A stretch of 64,000 bases of DNA from Gerris lacustris. Taxonomy: Eukaryota; Arthropoda; Insecta; Hemiptera; Gerridae. The notes below the pieces were generated by a model, which did no database searches, was not told where the DNA came from, and saw only the letters and a list, made by a program, of their open reading frames with translations. Of the stretch, positions 63,138 to 64,000 are shown piece after piece. The stretch is from NCBI GenBank assembly GCA_951217055.1, contig OX578280.1, positions 42,535,882-42,599,881 on the forward strand, read 5' to 3'. Positions within the stretch are counted from its first letter, which is position 1; each line of letters begins with the position of its first letter. The position numbers and the translations under genes were made by a program.

Positions 63138-64000
63138 ACTATAGGTATAAAGCAACTTTAAACAAAATAAGTCCTTTATGTCCCATTTCTGATACTGAGT
63201 TTAGCTCATCACAGCAAATTCCATTTGTCCACCAATTACCTAAGGCCAACAAATAAAACTAGGGTTTCCACTTTGGAAGGCTGTCTTACAAAGTGGATAT
63301 CCAGTGTAAGCCCTCCATGCAATCAAAATAAAGTAGATACCCAATCCTTAATTAAATTGCCCCTACCCGGATATAATAACCGGATTTAAAAATCAAATTA
63401 GGGAGTATTCCAGTCAGTCAACATATCATAAAATGTATGAGCTGGTCTTTACACCAATTCGTATAAGTTGTTCAACAATTTGGCTACACAACAAATTCCA
63501 ACCTGTATGTGGAGGCCCATAGTTAAATTAAAATATTGGTTAAATCGACGCTTTTTTCCCGCTATGACACAAAATTTGCCTATAATATAAAATATCCCCA
63601 AAATTAATAAAAAAAAAAATTATTACAATTTTTTTTTTAAATACATTTTTATTGATAACTCAAACAAAAGATAAATTTAATGTTTGTGCCTTTAAGTGTT
63701 TCACTTGTGTTGGTATCTTCTAATAGATCTAATGTATAGTCATATCTTTTAAAAAAAAATAAGGATAATTGGGAACACTTAATTTCATCCAACCAACAAG
63801 CTCATTATATATTTTTTATTATTAATTATAATTTCTAGAAATTATGATTTTTTTTTAACATCAAAGCATTTTTTTGTAAATAATATAATAATTTATTAAT
63901 AAGTAAAAATATTAATTTACATACGGTATAGTCTTTAATCATAATATAAATTAACATATTAATATTCTTTTTTTTTAACATATTTAAAAAAAATAAATAT

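Larger units (their letters stand above)
61211..64000. other. Region upstream of dynactin
   Basis: The dynactin promoter should lie just after 61210; no motif is clear and an upstream 5' UTR exon cannot be excluded. Further along are a hairpin element (61991-62131), a tRNA-like trace (about 62365-62460), a SINE C copy (62545-62900) and a hAT-like MITE (62924-63137). 63,150-64,000 is AT-rich with nothing recognised. Confidence 0.75.

Overview
This is an AT-rich arthropod nuclear window, most likely from an insect (order not determined). The evidence is spliced metazoan genes with GT-AG introns, insect-type SINEs, many short terminal-inverted-repeat (TIR) elements, and three animal housekeeping genes. 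I see no bacterial operon structure and no viral genes.

Three protein genes are supported. (1) A DENND5-type Rab6-interacting protein fills most of the window on the minus strand, from a start codon at 50359 to a stop codon at 8233. I assembled 22 coding exons by hand; all exon phases agree and the product is 1257 residues in the order uDENN, cDENN, dDENN, RUN, PLAT, RUN. Introns 10 (12.3 kb) and 13 (8.4 kb) hold most of the repeats. (2) Mitochondrial ribosomal protein L21 (mRpL21) lies on the plus strand at 50673-55259 in four coding exons (214 residues). It is divergent to the DENND5 gene, with about 310 bp between start codons, so a shared promoter is likely. (3) Dynactin subunit 1 (p150, Glued) lies on the minus strand at 57500-61210 as one uninterrupted 1236-codon frame.

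Region by region: 1-8232 is intergenic and AT-rich, with a SINE, two inverted-repeat elements and copies of a dispersed family. 8233-50359 is the DENND5 gene, with introns carrying SINEs, tandem repeats, mariner, pogo-like and hAT-like remnants and long-armed inverted repeats. 50360-50672 is the divergent promoter region. 50673-55259 is mRpL21, whose introns hold five mobile-element remnants. 55260-57499 is intergenic and contains a mutated 88-bp duplicate of dynactin coding sequence. 57500-61210 is dynactin. 61211-64000 has a hairpin element, a SINE and a hAT-like element with a perfect 8-bp target duplication.

The three genes do not form one pathway, although DENND5 (Rab6/Rab39 traffic) and dynactin (dynein cargo transport) both act in Golgi and endosome movement. 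The most unusual points are the intronless dynactin gene, its displaced fragment, a 37-bp array grown from a SINE tail, and twin palindromes in DENND5 intron 13. I did not find a convincing new multi-gene system.
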